Shown here piece after piece: positions 58,891 through 64,000 of a stretch of 64,000 nt of DNA. The stretch is from Fusarium oxysporum f. sp. lycopersici 4287. Its lineage: Eukaryota > Ascomycota > Sordariomycetes > Hypocreales > Nectriaceae. The stretch is from NCBI RefSeq assembly GCF_000149955.1, contig NC_030990.1, forward strand, positions 2,276,502-2,340,501, in the 5' to 3' direction. Both the position numbers and the translations under genes were made by a program. Every line of letters begins with the position of its first letter. The first letter of the stretch is position 1. The notes under the pieces were generated by a model that saw only the letters and a list, made by a program, of their open reading frames with translations, ran no database searches and was not told the DNA's origin.

Positions 58891-60966
58891 ATGGAGGTCC
58901 ACGAGATAACATCGTCCGGCGCTCCGAGCCCGGGCCCAGAGGGCGTATCCACTCCGCCAGCGCCGGACATGCCGGTCAAGGGCAAGAGCCGACACCGTCT
59001 GATCCAGCGAATCCAGCGAATATCTTCAACGCCTTCATTGAGTGGTCTGCGTCGCTCCAGATCGGTTGGAAGCCGTGGGAGTCCTTATAGCACTCGAAGC
59101 ACTCTCTCGTGTGTTAGTCTTGCGGCCACTGGACCGCCTCAGACCCCCTACAGCGCCCGTTCATCGACCCCACAGCCCTCGCCTCTTGGTCTACCCAGCG
59201 CTTTGAGCTCAACCCCCCAATCTTCCGGGGAGTTTCCATTCGACACTCCTGATGGTTATTTGGCCATTCGTAAGGTCGAAAATGCGACTCCGATTACCAC
59301 TCCTGGGACCGCCCCTCTCCCATCCGAGTTTCGGTCTAAGCAGGACGTACAGATTCGAACCCGACCTGGTGTAAAACCTATTCAGAAGCAACCATTCCGT
59401 TTCTGGGACAAGATGCCCAGTGAGCTTCAGATTCACATCTTTTCTTTCTTCCAGCCAAGAGAACTCGTGCAGGCATCTCGAGTATCCAAGGCCTTTTACA
59501 AGGCCTGCTTTGATGGTCAGCTGTGGACTTCCCTTGACGCTTCGGAATTCTATCGCGAGATTCCAGCCGAATCACTCGCCAGAATTATTGTTGCGGCTGG
59601 TCCTTTCATCAAGGATCTCAACCTGCGAGGTTGCGTGCAGGTCGAGCACTACAAGCGCACCGAGGTCATTGTAAAGGCATGCAAGAACCTCATGAACGCA
59701 ACCCTGGAAGGTTGCCAAAATTTCCAAAAGAGCACGCTGCATAGCTTGCTACGTAACAACGAGAAGCTTGTTAGCCTCAATCTCACAGGGCTGACTGCGG
59801 TCTCAAACACATCCTGCAAGATCATTGCCGAGTCCTGCCCTCAGCTCGAGACCATCAATATTTCCTGGTGCGGCAGGGTAGATGCTCGAGGTGTCAAAGC
59901 AGTCGTAGAGGCTTGCCCGAGATTGAAGGATCTTCGGGCCGGTGAAGTTGGAGGATTCGACAATGTTGCGACTGCTGAGGCTATTTTCAAGACAAACAAC
60001 TTGGAGAGGTTGGTTCTGAGCGGATGCGCCGAACTCAACGACGAAGCCCTCCAGATTATGATGCATGGTGTTGAGCCTGAAATCGATATCCTCTCTGAAC
60101 GACCCATTGTGCCAGCCCGCAAGCTTCGTCACCTTGACCTGAGCCGCTGTGTCCGACTCACAGATGCAGGCGTGAAGGCGATCGGCCATCTTGTCCCTGA
60201 TCTTGAAGGTCTGCAACTCTCAGGCTGTAAGTTGTTGAATGACGACGCTCTCGAGTCCATTCTCGCTTCCACCCCTCGGTTGACACACCTCGAACTCGAG
60301 GACCTCGAAAACCTCACGAACTCGATCCTATCAGAGCATCTCGCCAAAGCTCCTTGTGCATCTTCGATAGAGCATCTCTCTCTTAGCTACTGCGAAAACT
60401 TGGGTGACACTGGGATGATTCCGGTTATGCAAACATGCACGAACCTTCAGAACGTCGACCTTGACAACACTCGAGTCAGTGACCTCGTCCTCGCCGAAGC
60501 AGCCGCAATGGTCATGAAACGCTCTCAACGATCTATCGAAACGGGAACACGACCGAAACTGACCCTCCAAATGGTCGTCTACGATTGTCAAAACGTGACC
60601 TGGACAGGTGTCCGTGAGGTGCTCTTTCGCAACACACAAGTCAAGGCTGTATCAGGCCAACCTGGCCGAGTGAGCTACCCAACCGAGATGATCGGGCTTA
60701 AGTGCTTCTATGGCTTCCAGATGACCGTCGATGAGCATCAGAAGCGAGTTCTGCGTGGTGATCTTGCGTCCGCTGGTCGCCTGGAGAGGAAATGGGCAGA
60801 CTACATGCAAGCCACAGAAGAAGCAGGCATGACAGGTGCAGGCTACCGAAGACGCAGGCGTCGAGCCAGAGAAGCCCAGGCCCTCCATTTAGACGAAGAG
60901 GATGGTGGTTTTGGTCCTACCGGCCGTCGGAGGGCACGCACCCTGGGCTCGTGCGCTGTCATGTAG
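58891..60966 (+). CDS. F-box/LRR protein with C-terminal CAAX box (FBXL2-like)
   Basis: This is a single-exon gene of 691 residues started at the ATG at 58891; an in-frame TTG lies five codons upstream. The first 160 residues are Ser/Pro-rich. An F-box at about 166-215 begins PFRFWDKMPSELQIHIFSFF. About a dozen leucine-rich repeats follow to about residue 600, for example LVSLNLTGLTAV, LRHLDLSRCVRLTDAGV and LEGLQLSGCKLLNDDAL. The C-terminus is Arg-rich (YRRRRRRAREAQ) and ends in CAVM, a CAAX motif with Met, which favours farnesylation. In the SCF ubiquitin ligase the F-box binds Skp1 and the repeats choose substrates. A lipidated, membrane-attached adaptor, like mammalian FBXL2, is inferred. 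Confidence 0.88.
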   Translation: MEVHEITSSGAPSPGPEGVSTPPAPDMPVKGKSRHRLIQRIQRISSTPSLSGLRRSRSVGSRGSPYSTRSTLSCVSLAATGPPQTPYSARSSTPQPSPLGLPSALSSTPQSSGEFPFDTPDGYLAIRKVENATPITTPGTAPLPSEFRSKQDVQIRTRPGVKPIQKQPFRFWDKMPSELQIHIFSFFQPRELVQASRVSKAFYKACFDGQLWTSLDASEFYREIPAESLARIIVAAGPFIKDLNLRGCVQVEHYKRTEVIVKACKNLMNATLEGCQNFQKSTLHSLLRNNEKLVSLNLTGLTAVSNTSCKIIAESCPQLETINISWCGRVDARGVKAVVEACPRLKDLRAGEVGGFDNVATAEAIFKTNNLERLVLSGCAELNDEALQIMMHGVEPEIDILSERPIVPARKLRHLDLSRCVRLTDAGVKAIGHLVPDLEGLQLSGCKLLNDDALESILASTPRLTHLELEDLENLTNSILSEHLAKAPCASSIEHLSLSYCENLGDTGMIPVMQTCTNLQNVDLDNTRVSDLVLAEAAAMVMKRSQRSIETGTRPKLTLQMVVYDCQNVTWTGVREVLFRNTQVKAVSGQPGRVSYPTEMIGLKCFYGFQMTVDEHQKRVLRGDLASAGRLERKWADYMQATEEAGMTGAGYRRRRRRAREAQALHLDEEDGGFGPTGRRRARTLGSCAVM

Positions 60967-61331
60967 GCCCTGAATACGATACACACGGTACATTAAGCGA
61001 ATGCACGCCAATATACAGCAGAATGGTATACGAATATGCTGGGACTTTTTTCTTCTTCCTTTTCTCGGGGCGTCTTGGGGTTTGGTTAAATGGGTAGATG
61101 TTTATTTGGCGGGGGCTGCTCGCCTTCTTGTTGTTAACGGCGTTATGGTAGATCACGGCGTTCTCTTTTTCATGGCAGTCCTTATGCCATGATAGTGGTG
61201 TGCATTTCAGCGCATCGAGCATATTGAACGACGATGTGCATATCTGTATAGACAGTCAAATACATTGAACGTAGATTCGAAACCAACATCTACAGAAACC
61301 TTGGTACGCTTTTTGAAATCTCACGTCGAGA
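60967..61331. other. Convergent intergenic region
   Basis: This holds the 3' flanks of the F-box gene (+) and the bZIP gene (-). Nothing is recognised. Confidence 0.5.
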
Positions 61332-62489
61332 TTAGAATATTTCAGTCACTATCCGTTCGCCGCGATGTGATCTCCACCACCGTGAGTTCCTCGCCAATTC
61401 GCCTTCGTCACCCCCTACAATGTCCGACCACTTGAGTATGAACTCTTCCGTTGCCTCCCAACTTCTTGAGTCCCAGGGGGTTCCAGTATGTGCGCCTGCA
61501 ATGCCTCCCCAACAAGTCAAGTGATTAAGTGAATCATGGAAGAACTCATCCTCATCCATGTCATTCATCTTCTCGATGATGTTGTCCCTGATATCCTTGA
61601 AGGGAATCACATCGATAAACGGATGGTGATTAACAACAACCTGCTTTCGTGTAGGGCGGAGATCGAAATGCAGGGTGCGGGATCCACGCTGGACAGATGT
61701 GATGATAGCTTCAGGATTAGGATCCGAATCCGCGTGTGCCCTGTAGAAGGGTGAAATGGCATCGTCAGAACAGTACATCGATCTTGTTATCCCAAGTGAG
61801 AGACAATTCTCGAGCATAGCGCTGATAATGCATATGATGTCGATCTGGAGATTGTTTTTGTATGGATCTGGGATAACAGGGAGAAGGACTTCTCTGGAAT
61901 GGTTGGGAATGTGAAGTGTAGGACAACCACAGTTGAAGAACAGCACTGGTGCTGTGTACTCATCGTATATGGGGTTTTCAGAAATCCATTGGTCAAAGTC
62001 TTCGAAGATGAGGCTGGCACCCCACGTCCCTATATCCGTCGTCGACTGTGATATCGAGTTTCCAGGATCAGGATGGGGGTGTGAAGGATTGATAGTTTCA
62101 GCGTCTATGAGAGTTTCACTGACAGGTGCTGAAGTAAGCCCTCCTGCGGGTTTCTCCCCGTGAATGAGGGACCTGTCACTGTTTTCCTGTAACGCAGCTC
62201 CCTGCTCGGCTGCTCGGCGCTCTAGCTCCTGTATGCGCTTCCGCTGCTTTTCCCCTGAAATGGATCATGTCAGCCACCAGCAGCAAAGTACCCAAGAGGC
62301 TTATATAAAGAGATTTCGGTTCCCATGCTGAGTTAACTCACTGTATGTCTGCTGAGCTAAGCGATTCTGTAGGCGCCTCTTCTCGGGATCACGGCGGATG
62401 ACCTTCTTCTTGATGGCTGAAGGCTCCTTTTGACTAGATGGACTGGCATTCGTTGAGCGCTGAGAGGCGCCGGGACGTTCTCGTCCCAT
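61332..62489 (-). CDS. bZIP transcription factor with DUF3425
   Basis: Two exons, 62489-62342 and 62254-61332, with an 87-bp intron (GTGAGT donor, TTTCAG acceptor, phase 1), give 356 aa. The intron cuts the basic region: RRDPEKRRLQNRLAQQTY is joined to REKQRKRIQELERR, which completes the bZIP N-x7-R DNA-contact pattern. The leucine zipper is short and weak. After a disordered linker, a DUF3425-type C-terminal domain runs from about residue 150 (VLFFNCGCPTLHIPNHS, then TLHFDLRPTRKQVVVNHHPFIDVIPF and a Trp-rich end). This domain pair is typical of fungal stress- or metabolism-related regulators, usually with unknown targets. It is divergent from the gene at 63452. Confidence 0.88.
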
Positions 62490-63451
62490 TTTTTTCTGAT
62501 TTGAAAATATATCGTACGAAACTGTTGACTGCAAAATACTATTGAAAGAGTTGATCACCTCGAGTGACGTGAAGTGAAGGCATCGCGAGGATTCTTGTAA
62601 GCCACTGGTATGGCTTATGGCTGACGTGAGCCACTCTGCCCTCATTAGTACAATATTATTGTTGCCAGCTGACTTACCCTATACATTTTCTTGATCCAAA
62701 CATTTCTTCGAGGCAGTTTCTGACCATCAACTGTGGATTGTATGGTAATTGTGTACTGCTGCCTGTCCCCCATACAGACCTATGGGTGTGTTGATATCCA
62801 AACTGACTGGGGTAAAAACTCTTTCGCTATATTTGACAAATACTGTCGTCAAGTTCAGTCACAACCGACCCTTGCCTAGTCTCTTCTTGGTCAAAAGTTC
62901 GTCGACAGTTTGACGGAGCTAGCCCACCAATCGTATCCTTCTCCTGGCTAAAGACGTCCGTAGGTTCGACCGGCAAGAATATCGGGAATTCTTCAACAAA
63001 TAGATATTATCATACATCTATGCGTCATTGGAAGCGAGCAATGGTCAATGGTTTGCTCCGGGATTGGGCCGGACGAAATGCAGCGGGTGGTAGCATATTA
63101 GCCTGACGCTAAACTGATCGTCCCCTCTAAATCGCTGAAGAATCGGATTCAAACTCTCCGACATGTGGACTTTTGGACGGCTTATTATAAATTTTCCCGT
63201 TCCTACCATCACAGGCTCTCATCCCATTGAGAACTGGTTGCTCCGTGGTGTCAACGGCTCCGACCTCTCGGCCGGCCGGTCTTGGATGGCTGAACGGGAA
63301 TGTGGGGCCGGGCATGTGGCCTACCGAGCGCCGAGGTCCCGAGGTCATCATCCATAGTTCGAGCTTCACAACTTCGTGACTGGGGACTCACAACGACGCC
63401 CAACACTACCCACTACATCAAATAATATAGGAAAGGTATAAACGAGTAAAA
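62490..63451. promoter_or_regulatory. Divergent promoter region
   Basis: These 962 bp separate the bZIP start (-) from the start of the histidine-phosphatase-like gene (+). No specific site is claimed. Confidence 0.4.
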
Positions 63452-64000
63452 TGCCACTTGAGGTCATATACGTCACTCGTCACGGAGTAAGTTCCCATCA
63501 GCCTCGACTGTCCCGGCCATAGATTTCTTTGTCCTGGTATTGATAAATTGGCCCCGAGTATAGTTCCGTTCTGGATGGAGTGTCGATCCTCTCACTGGTG
63601 TGTACACCGGATTCATACGATCGCCAACAGGCATCCCCGCGGACCCAGCCTTGACGTCTCATGGGGTCTCACAATCAAAAGAGATGGGTAAACATCTCAT
63701 GACCCTGGATCCTCCCATCGACGCCGTATACTCAAGCCCGTATTATCGATGTCTGCAAACGATAACACCATTCATTGAACTCAAACAACAGCAACTCAAA
63801 GACCAACCAGGTATTCGAGGCTCTGCGGCGGCCACAATACGCCCAGAACATGGCATAGGTGAGTTCTTTGGGGCAGCACCTTTCGACCATCCAACCCCGG
63901 CCTCTTCCAAGCGACTCAAGGAGTTATTTCCAGCATTAGATGAGAACTATGCGTCTGCTATAACGCCCTCTAGAAAAGGCGAAACGATCAATGACCTATA
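63452..64000 (+). CDS. Histidine phosphatase superfamily protein, TFC7/tau55-like (partial)
   Basis: Exon 1 is about 36 bases from the ATG at 63452 and encodes MPLEVIYVTRHG. It is followed by an intron (GTAAGT donor, GTATAG acceptor at 63563), and exon 2 starts at 63564 and stays open to the window end. The two exons join to RHGFRSGW, the RHG phosphate-binding motif of the phosphoglycerate-mutase fold. Downstream features are DPALTSHGVSQ, IDAVYSSPYYRCLQT and PEHGIGEFFG, which fit the family. The pattern is closest to fungal proteins related to the TFIIIC subunit tau55 (TFC7) and its paralogue; which role applies cannot be told. The C-terminal part lies outside the window. Confidence 0.82.

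Noticed and set aside
58900..60960. Overlapping antisense and alternate-frame ORFs inside the F-box gene
   Set aside because: These are shadows of the real coding frame.

Overview
The window reads as a euchromatic piece of a filamentous ascomycete nuclear chromosome, most likely Sordariomycetes/Hypocreales and Fusarium-like. The reasons are protein-coding genes on both strands with short introns (mostly 44-90 bp, GTRNGT donors, CTAAC/CTGAC branch sites, NAG acceptors), pyrimidine-rich 5' leaders, and proteins that closely resemble fungal housekeeping families. The species guess is inference from recognised protein sequence, not a search. There are no rRNA or tRNA genes, no CRISPR array and no bacterial operon. 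One assembly gap (21560-22032) removes the end of a KH-domain gene.

Left part (1-17.7 kb): an HNH-nuclease-type protein (+); a GPATCH11-like G-patch/DUF4187 protein (-); the ribosome biogenesis factor NOP14 (-); a membrane-anchored helical protein of unknown role (+); a decayed pair of amidoligase-like genes (-); a TBC1D5-type Rab GAP in five exons (-); and an AP-1 accessory LAA2-like protein (+).

Middle (17.7-41 kb): a three-KH-domain RNA-binding protein with an apparently disrupted N-terminus and a 3' end lost in the gap (+); an ER nucleotide-sugar transporter HUT1 (+); an MSG5-like dual-specificity MAP kinase phosphatase (-); a 9.5 kb stretch with no convincing gene; and a large disordered fungal protein with an unusual linked pair of uORFs at its start (+).

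Right part (41-64 kb): tRNA 2'-phosphotransferase TPT1 (+); a protein with two dsRNA-binding-like folds (-); EFG1, an rRNA processing factor (-); SEA4/Mio of the SEACAT/GATOR2 complex (+); a PAS kinase (-); a 4.6 kb gene-free stretch carrying a 284-bp MITE with 26-bp perfect terminal inverted repeats and TA target duplication; an F-box/LRR protein ending in a CAAX box (+); a bZIP/DUF3425 transcription factor (-); and the 5' part of a histidine-phosphatase-fold protein related to TFC7/tau55 (+, runs off the window).

Functionally the genes are a mixed housekeeping set. They cover ribosome biogenesis (NOP14, EFG1), tRNA splicing (TPT1), nutrient and stress signalling (SEA4, PAS kinase, MAPK phosphatase), membrane traffic (TBC1D5, LAA2, HUT1) and RNA binding. 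The most unusual items are the amidoligase relic pair, the MITE, the uORF chain and the prenylation-type F-box protein. I did not see a coherent novel multi-gene system.
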